Below, in pieces: positions 1 through 6,268 of a stretch of DNA of 14,867 nucleotides. This DNA comes from CAVSUR01 sp052143655 (GTDB taxonomy: Bacteria; Actinomycetota; Actinomycetes; Streptosporangiales; Streptosporangiaceae): positions 1 through 14,867 of the forward strand of contig JBKQSL010000001.1 in the NCBI GenBank assembly GCA_052143655.1. The letters are read 5' to 3'. Numbering within the stretch: position 1 is the stretch's first letter; every line of letters begins with the position of its first letter. The notes beneath the pieces were generated by a model. It searched no databases. It was not told the origin of the DNA and worked only from the letters and a program-made list of their open reading frames with translations. Position numbers and translations under genes: made by a program.

Positions 1-114
1 GCGGCTGCGCAGGAACAGGACCGTGCGGCCATCGGGCCCGACCGTGAACTGCCCGGGCACGCCCAGGGTGAAGCACCGGGTCCGAACGAGCTGGCCGGGC
101 AGATCCGCCGTCAT
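1..114 (-). CDS. S9-family (prolyl-oligopeptidase-like) peptidase, N-terminal 38 residues only
   Basis: The gene runs off the left edge, so only its first 38 codons are visible. The residues LVRTRCFTLGVPGQFTV followed by PDGRTVLFLRSR match the opening of the beta-propeller domain found at the N-terminus of actinobacterial S9 peptidases (dipeptidyl-aminopeptidase/acylaminoacyl-peptidase type). These are usually cytoplasmic serine hydrolases that trim short peptides. The catalytic Ser-Asp-His domain would lie outside the window and cannot be checked. The ATG at 114-112 is chosen because the S9 similarity begins right after it; no good Shine-Dalgarno precedes it. This ATG overlaps the TGA (113-111) of the upstream fragment as ATGA. 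It is also in frame with the second half of the ATP-grasp-like remnant, so translation could in principle enter from upstream. Family assignment is from remembered family openings and is fairly sure; the start is less sure. Confidence 0.7.
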   Translation of the reverse strand, partial: MTADLPGQLVRTRCFTLGVPGQFTVGPDGRTVLFLRSR

Positions 115-308
115 ACCTGCATCCTGCAGCCAGCGCAGCGGATCCGCGCCGTACTCGGGGACACGCCAGACCGGCGCACCCGGCGGGTGAACCGCGCCAG
201 GCAGAACGGGTCCGGTGACAGTACCTCGACGTGGTGGCCGGCGTTGGCGAGCAGGCCAGCTGCCTGCCTCGCGGTCAGGCCGGAGCCGTCACTGAGAAGA
301 ACGCGCAT
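111..308 (-). pseudogene. Frameshifted N-terminal remnant resembling an actinobacterial ATP-grasp protein
   Basis: From the ATG at 308 the frame reads MRVLLSDGSGLTARQAAGLL, then a GHHVEVLSPDPFCLARFTRRVRR block, which looks like the opening of actinobacterial ATP-grasp-domain proteins. After RRVRR the open frame degenerates into unrelated residues and stops at TGA 113-111. The expected continuation, VWRVPEYGADPLRWLQDAG, is present in the neighbouring frame. Adding one C to the plus strand near 171-174 joins the two halves. The family normally continues for several hundred residues, but here the sequence passes straight into the S9 peptidase start. The gene is therefore both frameshifted and lacking most of its body. 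The alternative is a real 66-76-residue ORF translationally coupled to the peptidase through ATGA. I prefer decay, because the family-like pattern crosses the frame break. The ATP-grasp assignment is from memory and is the weakest part. Confidence 0.5.
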
Positions 309-316
309 CGGCCGAG

Positions 317-322
317 ACGCTA
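317..322 (-). promoter_or_regulatory. Possible -10 element giving a nearly leaderless transcript of the ATP-grasp-like remnant
   Basis: On the minus strand the hexamer TAGCGT (TANNNT type) sits eight bases before the ATG at 308, and no Shine-Dalgarno is visible between them. That spacing would put the transcription start at or next to the ATG, as in leaderless actinobacterial mRNAs. I see no recognisable -35 hexamer 16-18 bases upstream, so this is a weak candidate. Confidence 0.22.
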
Positions 323-404
323 TAGGCACGCTGCCCGGCACCGGCGCGGAGATCGTGAAGAAAGCCGGCCCGGGCCGGAGCAGCGCAGCCGGGGGGACGC
401 GCCG

Positions 405-446
405 GCGCGATGGCCCGGTCGGGGGAAGGTGCCCGGGCCATCGCGC
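405..446 (-). terminator. Strong hairpin terminator downstream of the SH3-like gene
   Basis: A perfect 14-bp inverted repeat (GCGCGATGGCCCGG at 405-418 with its complement at 433-446) encloses a 14-base loop. It begins 17 bases after the stop codon of the minus-strand SH3-like gene. There is no T-tract, as is common for actinobacterial terminators. It separates this gene from the remnant and peptidase to the left. Confidence 0.75.
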
Positions 447-462
447 GGCTGCTTGCGGGGCC

Positions 463-1260
463 TCAGCAGGCGGGCACGCCTGCCGCCGGGTCCTGGCCGG
501 TGTTCAGGCGCAGGCCGGGCACGTACCCTTCCCGGGGCGAGACCACCTGATACCAGACCTTATCGCCGAGCAGCGAACCGCCGTAGGCATAGCAGTCGAT
601 GGTCAGCACACTGCCCATGCCGCCCATCCGGGCGACCGTAGCCGCGTTCTTCCGCGGCTGGGTCCGGATCCGCAGGCCGCCCTCCAGCGTCCAGTACTGC
701 CGGCGGAATCCGATGCGGGAGCACTGCCGGACCCCGGCGGCCGGGTCATAGTGCGTGCCGACGTAGAACGCGGTCACGAACCCCACGGCGGGCTGGTTGA
801 TGTGGTACCAGACCGGGTTTCCGCTGATCGGCGGCCCCGATGACCAGCAGTTGACGATAATCGTCGCGCCGCGCTTGCGGATCTGGCTGACGATCGGCGC
901 GTAGACGCTCGGCCGGCTGTGCACGTGCAGCCCGCCTACCAGCGTGCGCAGCGCGAGGCCGCCCGAGCCCGGGTGCGTGCTCCGGTGCGCGTCGTGCCGC
1001 CGTGCGCGGCGGATGTGATCGCGCCGGGCGTGGTGCGCGTCGTGCCGCCCGGCGTGGCGCCGGCCGGGCCGGCTGCGCTGAGCGGCCGCTGCTGCGTGCG
1101 GGCGCTGCTGCGCGTGCACCCGGGCGGGTGTGTTGGCCGCCGCCGGAGCGGCGACCGCCAGTGCCACCAGCGCGGCCACGACCGGGATCACGGCCGCAGT
1201 CACGACGGGAAGTGCTGGCCCGCCGGCCAGCGGCCGCCATGCTCGCTGCGCCGTCCTCAT
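463..1260 (-). CDS. Secreted tandem SH3-like domain protein with His/Arg-rich linker
   Basis: The 265-residue protein starts at ATG 1260, chosen because an AAAGGGGG Shine-Dalgarno precedes it and the signal peptide begins there; longer in-frame starts add a non-signal extension. Residues 1-42 are a Sec-type signal peptide with basic start, hydrophobic stretch (19-40) and AxA cleavage motif. Residues 43-103 are a low-complexity linker with many His and Arg. Two related modules follow, about 104-180 and 189-265. Each opens with a GGLxxxxxP-type strand and has a central VWY (149-152 and 235-237). Each ends in DPAAGV followed by Cys. The Cys pairs 138/180 and 223/265 suggest one disulphide per module. 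Bacterial SH3-like domains commonly bind cell-wall peptide or glycan, so a wall-associated role is inferred. No catalytic domain is present. The gene stands alone, divergent from the AAA+ gene and followed by a strong terminator. Confidence 0.8.
   Translation of the reverse strand: MRTAQRAWRPLAGGPALPVVTAAVIPVVAALVALAVAAPAAANTPARVHAQQRPHAAAAAQRSRPGRRHAGRHDAHHARRDHIRRARRHDAHRSTHPGSGGLALRTLVGGLHVHSRPSVYAPIVSQIRKRGATIIVNCWSSGPPISGNPVWYHINQPAVGFVTAFYVGTHYDPAAGVRQCSRIGFRRQYWTLEGGLRIRTQPRKNAATVARMGGMGSVLTIDCYAYGGSLLGDKVWYQVVSPREGYVPGLRLNTGQDPAAGVPAC
984..1049. repeat. In-frame direct repeat within the His/Arg-rich linker of the SH3-like gene
   Basis: The 18-mer GGTGCGCGTCGTGCCGCC occurs at 984-1001 and again at 1032-1049, offset by 48 bases (16 codons). 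In the minus-strand gene it encodes similar GRHDAHH and RRHDAHR segments. This suggests the linker grew by local duplication. Confidence 0.75.
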
Positions 1261-1662
1261 GCTCTGCCCCCTTTCGGCACCCGGCCCGGGGCCCGAACGG
1301 CCCAAGCCGGGAACTCTGCTTCAGTGGGGCATCGGCAGGCCGCTCACCTGGTGTTACCGCCGCGCGCCGGGGCACCGCCGGGAATCACCCGGCAGGGTGA
1401 GGCAGGGAGCCGCGGCCGGCCGCGCGTGCGGCCGGAGCCTGCGCTCGGGAGGCCCCGGATTGCCGGCAGGACGGCCTGGCGGTGCCCGCCCGGCGACCCG
1501 CCGGGTGACTTGGGTCTCGGCAAGCCGCCTACCAGCCTTTATCCTGGCCAGGAATAACTTGTCGCACCCGGGTAGGCACATCCGTTTTCCGGCAATGCCC
1601 GTGTGCGCACTGCCGACTGCAATGAGTAATGCGCTATACAGGTACAGGCACAAAGGAGCGAG
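1261..1662. other. Divergent intergenic region between the SH3-like and AAA+ genes
   Basis: This 402-base spacer holds the upstream signals of both divergent genes. I see no credible gene in it; open frames crossing it have ordinary high-GC shadow composition. Near the right end, AAAGGAG at 1652-1658 is the ribosome binding site for the AAA+ gene. A TATACA hexamer at 1635-1640 could be a -10 element, though no good -35 matches it. Near the left end, the AAAGGGGG of the SH3-like gene lies just above 1261. The stretch around 1535-1600 is visibly richer in A and T than its surroundings and contains a 12-bp palindrome. Confidence 0.55.
1542..1553. promoter_or_regulatory. Twelve-base perfect palindrome, possible operator
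   Basis: TCCTGGCCAGGA is a perfect dyad in the locally AT-richer part of the divergent spacer, about 110 bases before the AAA+ start codon. Its position fits a binding site for a dimeric regulator of either gene. A 12-base palindrome can occur by chance in GC-rich DNA, so this is only a candidate. Confidence 0.25.
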
Positions 1663-4164
1663 ATGCGGCAGCCGGAAACGCCCGCGCCTGCGCCCCCGGC
1701 GGGACGGCGCGGCGCGCGCGACGTGATGGAGCGAGCGCGCCATAAGCTCGTTGCCGCGCCGCTGCCGCTCAAGGTCGTTCTCGTGGTGGCGGCCTGCCTG
1801 CTGGCGGCACCGGTGGCTGCCCTGGCTATGTTCGCCGGGCTGGTCTATGCGCCGTACGCGGTGGCGACGCAGCGGCGCTCGGTGGCCGCCTCGCTGTCGG
1901 TGGCCCTGTGGGGCATCGCGATCACCGCGGCAGTCGCGCACGGGCCGGACGGTCCCCGGTACGCGCTACTAGCGCTGCCGCTGGCTGTGGCCGCGGTCGC
2001 GCACCTGGGGCCGCTGGGCCGCTGGTTCGTCCCGTGCCGGACGGTGGCGTGGACGCTCGGCTGGGCCCTGCCGGTCGGCATCCTCGCGTTCCGGCTGCTG
2101 GGTGGCGAGCAGTTCGTCGGCCCCGCCTTCGCCTGGCTGATCGCTTTCGTGGTCCTCGGCTGGCGGCTGGCCAAGTCGATGCAGGAGAGCCGGGCGTACG
2201 GCCGCCAGCAGGCGCGGGCCGGCCCGGCAGGCCCCTACGGCTGGTCCCCGCCGCGGGCGCCTGCAGGCCAGCCCGGCCCGGCCCGTCCGCGCGGCAGCCG
2301 GCCCGCCGGCCCGGTCGCGGTGCCGGGCAGCGGACGGGTTCAGGACGGCACCAGGCAGGCGGTGGCTGCCGAGATGGCCCGCGGGGCGCAGGCCGCCGAG
2401 GCCGCGCGCGCCCGGGCTGGCACCGACCTGGCCAGGCCCGCCGCCGACTGGCCGGACATCACCGTCGACGAGGCCATGGCCGAGCTGGACTCGATGATCG
2501 GGCTGACCGCGGTCAAGGATCAGGTCCGGTCCATCGCCGCGTCGATCGAGGCCGCGCGCAGGCGGGCGCTGGCCGGACACGGCTCCGACAAGCCCATGCA
2601 GCACTTCGTGTTCCTCGGCCCGCCGGGCACCGGCAAGACCGCGGTGGCCCGGATTCTGGCCAAGATCTTCTATGCGTTCGGGCTGCTGGACACCCCCCAG
2701 GTGATCGAAGCGCAGCGCGCCGACCTGGTCGGCGAGTACCTGGGCGCCACGGCGCTGAAGACCAACGAGCTGATCGACTCCGCGCTCGGCGGCGTGCTGT
2801 TCATCGACGAGGCCTACAGCCTGATCAACGAGGGGGACGGGCAGGGCGACCGGTTCGGCAACGAGGCCGTGCAGGCCCTGCTCAAGCGGGCCGAGGACGA
2901 CCGGCAGGAACTAGTGATCATCCTGGCCGGCTACCAGCGGCAGATGGAGACGTTCCTGGCCACCAACCCCGGCCTGGCCTCGCGCTTCGCCAACCGGATC
3001 AAGTTCCCCAGCTACGCTCCCGCCGAGCTGCTATCGCTGGCCGACCTGGCCCTGGAACGGCGCGGCGAGCTGCTCGACCCGGACGCCCGGCCGGTGCTGT
3101 GGCGGATGTTCGAGGACGTCGGCCGCCGCCGGATCACTGACGACCTGGGCAACGGCCGGTTCGTGCGCAGCCTGCTGGAGAAGGCCGGGCAGTCCCGGGA
3201 CGTGCGGGTGATGAGCGCGGCCGACGAGCCGACCTCGGCCGACCTGGTTACGCTGCGCGGACCCGACGTCGAGCTGGCTTACGCCGAGCTGACCAGCAGG
3301 TTCCGTGGTTACGACGCGACGCCCACGCTGGAAAGCGCGCTGGCCGAGCTGGATGCGCTGGTGGGCCTGGAGCCGGTCAAGCGCCAGGTGCGCGAGATCG
3401 CCGCGCAGCTGCGCGTCGCCCGGCTGCGAGACCGGCAGGGACTGGCCAGCCAGCCCCCGGCCCGGCACTTCGTGTTCACCGGGCCGCCCGGCACGGGCAA
3501 GACCACCGTGGCGCGTATCCTCGGCCGGATTTTCGCCGCCCTCGGGCTGCTGGTCCGGCCGAACGTGGTGGAGGCGCACCGGGCGGACCTGGTCGGCGAG
3601 CACCTGGGCTCCACCGCGATCAAGACCAACAAGCTGGCGGACTCGGCCCTGGGCGGGGTCCTGTTCATCGATGAGGCCTACTCGCTGTACAACCAGGGAT
3701 ATACCGGCGGCGACGCGTTCGGCGCCGAGGCGGTCGCCACGCTGCTCAAGCGGGCCGAGGACGACCGGGACCGGCTGGTGGTGGTGCTAGCGGGCTATAC
3801 CGCCGACATGGACCGGTTCCTGCACAGCAACCCCGGCCTGTCCTCCCGGTTCAGCGTCCGGATCGGGTTCCCCAGCTACACCCCGGCCGAGCTGGCCCGG
3901 ATCGCCATGATGATCGCCGCCCAGGCCGGCGACAGCTTCGCGGCCGACGCCGTGCCGGTGCTCGAGGACATCTTCGCCCGGGCGTGCGCGCAAGGCCGTA
4001 TCGATGAGCTGGGCAACGGCCGGTTCGCCCGGTCGCTGTTCGAGCGGGCCTGCGCCTCCCGCGACCTGCGGGCCGCCCGGCTCGGCGAGGAGGCCAGCGC
4101 CGCGGACCTGACCACGGTCGACGCCGCGGACCTGACCGCCGCCTACGAGGAGCTGGCGAGCTAA
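1663..4164 (+). CDS. Membrane-anchored tandem AAA+ ATPase of the CbbX/SpoVK/EccA type
   Basis: The 833-residue protein starts at ATG 1663 behind AAAGGAG. Residues about 36-168 contain four or five hydrophobic segments (about 36-62, 76-92, 101-116, 127-146, 151-168), so the N-terminus should sit in the membrane. A Pro/Gly/Ala-rich linker (about 185-260) follows. Two homologous AAA+ modules come next, about 262-545 and 553-831. Each has Walker A GPPGTGKT (319-326 and 607-614), a pore-loop-like RADLVGE segment (352-358 and 640-646) and Walker B GVLFIDEA (377-384 and 665-672). Each also has an LAGY block (421-424 and 709-712) and an SRF with a likely arginine finger (440-442 and 728-730). All catalytic residues look intact in both. 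Relatives include Rubisco activase CbbX, SpoVK and the type VII secretion ATPase EccA, which are hexameric remodelling machines. EccA has a TPR N-terminus and one AAA+ module, and no other secretion genes lie nearby, so EccA itself is unlikely. The substrate is unknown. The gene converges on the 560-residue unknown gene. Confidence 0.88.
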   Translation: MRQPETPAPAPPAGRRGARDVMERARHKLVAAPLPLKVVLVVAACLLAAPVAALAMFAGLVYAPYAVATQRRSVAASLSVALWGIAITAAVAHGPDGPRYALLALPLAVAAVAHLGPLGRWFVPCRTVAWTLGWALPVGILAFRLLGGEQFVGPAFAWLIAFVVLGWRLAKSMQESRAYGRQQARAGPAGPYGWSPPRAPAGQPGPARPRGSRPAGPVAVPGSGRVQDGTRQAVAAEMARGAQAAEAARARAGTDLARPAADWPDITVDEAMAELDSMIGLTAVKDQVRSIAASIEAARRRALAGHGSDKPMQHFVFLGPPGTGKTAVARILAKIFYAFGLLDTPQVIEAQRADLVGEYLGATALKTNELIDSALGGVLFIDEAYSLINEGDGQGDRFGNEAVQALLKRAEDDRQELVIILAGYQRQMETFLATNPGLASRFANRIKFPSYAPAELLSLADLALERRGELLDPDARPVLWRMFEDVGRRRITDDLGNGRFVRSLLEKAGQSRDVRVMSAADEPTSADLVTLRGPDVELAYAELTSRFRGYDATPTLESALAELDALVGLEPVKRQVREIAAQLRVARLRDRQGLASQPPARHFVFTGPPGTGKTTVARILGRIFAALGLLVRPNVVEAHRADLVGEHLGSTAIKTNKLADSALGGVLFIDEAYSLYNQGYTGGDAFGAEAVATLLKRAEDDRDRLVVVLAGYTADMDRFLHSNPGLSSRFSVRIGFPSYTPAELARIAMMIAAQAGDSFAADAVPVLEDIFARACAQGRIDELGNGRFARSLFERACASRDLRAARLGEEASAADLTTVDAADLTAAYEELAS

Positions 4165-4168
4165 GCCG

Positions 4169-5851
4169 TCACCCCGGCCCCTCCGGCGGCAGGTCGGCCA
4201 GTGCCATGGCGATCGCGCTCTCCCGGGTCCCGGCGGCGCGCACGGCGTCGATCAGGATGTGCAGCACCTCGTGCCGGTCCTCGCCCAGGTCCAGCAGCCG
4301 CTGCGCGGCCTCCCACAGTTCTGGCGGGTCGCCCCGCCACAGCCGGTCGGCCAGTTCCAGGTGCCGGTCGATGTGCTCCTCGCTGGCCTGGCTGCCGGTC
4401 ACGCTGGAGTGCTCGGCAGCCAGCAGCGTCCGCCGGTCCGGCAGGCTGGCCGGATCCAGCCTCGCCAGGTCGATGCCGCGGTAGGTCCCTTCCAGCACGC
4501 CGAATGCGAACGCCCGCCGGGGCAGCGCCTCCAGGTCGCGGTCGGGCAGCAGCCGGGCCACTAGTTTCGGCTCCAGGCCGAACGAGGCAGGGTCGTGATA
4601 GACCCGGGTGAAGGTGCCCATCGAGTCGTAGACGGTGTCGAGCGTCAGCCGGAGCGCGGTGTCGTGCAGCCCGGACCGGCGGCCCGCCCAGCGCACCCAG
4701 GCGGCCAGCACGTGCGGCATGGCGTGCTGCTCGGACGGCGTCAGCATCACCTTGCGCGGCAGCCAGTCCAGCAGGATGGTCTCCACCTTGGCCGGGCTCA
4801 CCCGCAGCGGCCGGCCGAAGTCCCGGTCACAGCCGTAGTCGACGATGTGATCGGCGCACCGGCTGGCGGCCTGCCGGTCCGACAGGTTCTCCGCCTCGTC
4901 GGAGGCCAGGAACTCGGCCACCAGCATGGCCCGCCGGTCCTTGCGCCACAGCGGCCGCCGGTCACCCGCCAGCGGCGAGCCGCCGGCCGGGACGGCGAAG
5001 CGGCCGTCGGCGGCCACCCGCAGCACGGGCGGCAGCGTGTGCACGCGGGCCCGGATGAACGCGTGATATGAGGGGAACGACCCGCTCACCGGCGGGTCAG
5101 CGGAGCTGTCGGTGGCGGCGAGCGCTGACTCCAGCAGCCGCCGGGCCTGGCCGGGCGCGATCTGCGCGAAGGTAGGGCGGCCCGGCTCGTCCGGGCGGCC
5201 CTGGTCGGCCCCGTCCTTGCAGTAGTCGAGCAGCTTGCCGACCTGGGAGGTCACCCAGCCGTCGCGGGCGGTGCCGCCGGTGTTGTAGTCGACGATGACG
5301 ACGAGCGCGTGCTGCTCGCGGCCGGCGTAGCTGAACACGCAGACGACCTCGTCGCGATCGCCGAAAGCGTCGGAGTTCACGTAGCACTCGGCGGCCTCGA
5401 CCGCGCCGACATGCTCGGCCCAGCCCGGCCGGGCCACCCCGCGCTCCATCAGCTCCAGGGCGGCCTGCTCGGCCAGCGCGGCCTGGCGGGACGTGCCCAG
5501 GCAGGCGATCCCCGACAGCAGCGCGAGCGCGGCCGGGCTGCCCTGCCGGGCCGCGTAGGCGATCAGGCCCTCGCCGACGAGTTCCTCGATGTCGGCCCGG
5601 CGCCTGCGCACATCCCGCATGCCGGTACGGCCGGGCCGCTGTCCCCACCAGGTGCCGAGCATCTCGCTGACCATCAGCTCGGCGTCCAGCGGGCTGCGGA
5701 CGGCCAGCAGCTCCCGGGCGGCTCTGAGCATCTCGGCGAACAGCGCGTCCGGGGGCGGGCTTGACAGGCCCGCGGGCCCGTTCCACTGACCGGGCGGGCC
5801 GGACCGGCCGGGCCCGCCTGGCGGTTGTCTGCGTCGGCTTTGCGGGCTCAC
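4169..5851 (-). CDS. Conserved-looking protein of unknown function, 560 residues
   Basis: Start GTG 5851 is supported by GGAAAG eight bases upstream. After a Pro/Gly-rich tail (1-35) the protein is soluble and mostly helical, with no signal peptide or membrane segment. Visible features are a TWWGQRPGRTGMRD block (67-80) and an Ala-rich helical region (94-140). A beta-rich core, VVCVFSYAGREQHALVVIVDY (169-189), is followed by NTGGTARDGW. A Cys-containing SRCADHIVDYGCDRDFGRP segment lies at 330-348. Near the C-terminus is DLGEDRHEVLHILIDAV (521-537), whose RHExxH spacing recalls DUF1841-type domains and, more loosely, metal-binding HExxH sites. I do not recognise the full-length family and assign no function. 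Its stop codon lies four bases from that of the AAA+ gene, so the 3' ends of the two transcripts probably overlap. Codon use is ordinary for the window, so it is a genuine gene. Confidence 0.8.
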   Translation of the reverse strand: MSPQSRRRQPPGGPGRSGPPGQWNGPAGLSSPPPDALFAEMLRAARELLAVRSPLDAELMVSEMLGTWWGQRPGRTGMRDVRRRRADIEELVGEGLIAYAARQGSPAALALLSGIACLGTSRQAALAEQAALELMERGVARPGWAEHVGAVEAAECYVNSDAFGDRDEVVCVFSYAGREQHALVVIVDYNTGGTARDGWVTSQVGKLLDYCKDGADQGRPDEPGRPTFAQIAPGQARRLLESALAATDSSADPPVSGSFPSYHAFIRARVHTLPPVLRVAADGRFAVPAGGSPLAGDRRPLWRKDRRAMLVAEFLASDEAENLSDRQAASRCADHIVDYGCDRDFGRPLRVSPAKVETILLDWLPRKVMLTPSEQHAMPHVLAAWVRWAGRRSGLHDTALRLTLDTVYDSMGTFTRVYHDPASFGLEPKLVARLLPDRDLEALPRRAFAFGVLEGTYRGIDLARLDPASLPDRRTLLAAEHSSVTGSQASEEHIDRHLELADRLWRGDPPELWEAAQRLLDLGEDRHEVLHILIDAVRAAGTRESAIAMALADLPPEGPG

Positions 5852-6213
5852 GCGGCTAGCTTTCCAGATGCGCGGTGTGCGATGCCATGCGTAGCCCCGG
5901 CGCGCCGTGGTTTCTCTTCGCGGGCAGCCACTTCTCCTCTCCGGGCGGCCAGGCGGCCGTCTGAGCGGCGCTGGCTGTCGGGCTGATCTGGCTGAGGCTG
6001 ATCTGGGCCGGCGGCGAGCAGGCCGCGCCCGCGGCGCGATCAGCAGATCCGCTTATTATCTCGCGGCCGTGGCGTGCTCGGGACAGATCCGCGCTGACCG
6101 GCGGGATCTGGGCCGTCCCGGACGGGCTGCGGTGACAGCCGGGCGCATCGAGTTAGGGTCGCTCGCCTGCTTAGGGGCGTTGTTGCCGCTAGCCTTCTTG
6201 TGTCGCGGTAAGC
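5852..6213. other. Divergent intergenic region upstream of the PP2C phosphatase
   Basis: The spacer carries the promoters of the unknown 560-residue gene (leftward) and of the phosphatase (rightward). The GGAAAG ribosome binding site of the leftward gene lies at its left end. An 11-base direct repeat, GGCTGATCTGG, occurs at 5981-5991 and 5996-6006 on the helical-turn scale (15 bases apart) and could be a regulator site. A TATTAT at 6054-6059 stands out in this GC-rich DNA but has no matching -35. A 107-codon open frame from 5907 has no ribosome binding site and no recognisable protein features, so I do not annotate it. Confidence 0.5.
6132..6159 (+). promoter_or_regulatory. Candidate housekeeping promoter of the PP2C phosphatase gene
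   Basis: GTGACA (6132-6137) differs from the -35 consensus TTGACA at one position. Sixteen bases later comes TAGGGT (6154-6159), which fits the actinobacterial -10 pattern TANNNT. The predicted start near 6166 would leave a leader of about 50 bases before the Shine-Dalgarno at 6214. Confidence 0.42.
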
Positions 6214-6268
6214 AAGGAGGAGCGCATTGAGAGCAGGCGCTCGCATGGGTGCGGGGTGGAAACGGTGA
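6214..6268 (+). promoter_or_regulatory. Translation-start region of the phosphatase: strong Shine-Dalgarno with ATT start or a coupled leader peptide
   Basis: AAGGAGG (6214-6220) is the best ribosome binding site in the area, yet no ATG or GTG in the phosphatase frame follows at normal distance. The first in-frame GTG is at 6256, 35 bases away. An ATT at 6226, five bases after the site, is in frame with the phosphatase. A TTG at 6227 is in another frame and would encode the 13-residue peptide MRAGARMGAGWKR. That peptide ends in TGA 6266-6268, overlapping a phosphatase-frame GTG (6265-6267) as GTGA. Either the gene uses a rare ATT start, or a short leader peptide is translationally coupled to it. 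An in-frame TAG at 6190-6192 excludes a longer N-terminus. Confidence 0.45.

Noticed and set aside
1908..3140. 410-codon plus-strand frame overlapping the AAA+ gene
   Set aside because: Arg/Gly-rich alternative frame of the AAA+ gene; all AAA+ motifs lie in the other frame.
1663..4164. Calling the AAA+ gene eccA of a type VII secretion system
   Set aside because: It has membrane segments instead of a TPR domain, two AAA+ modules, and no EsxA/EsxB, EccB-E or mycosin gene nearby.
5907..6230. 107-codon open frame in the phosphatase upstream region
   Set aside because: No ribosome binding site, no recognisable features, and it covers the likely promoter and Shine-Dalgarno of the phosphatase.
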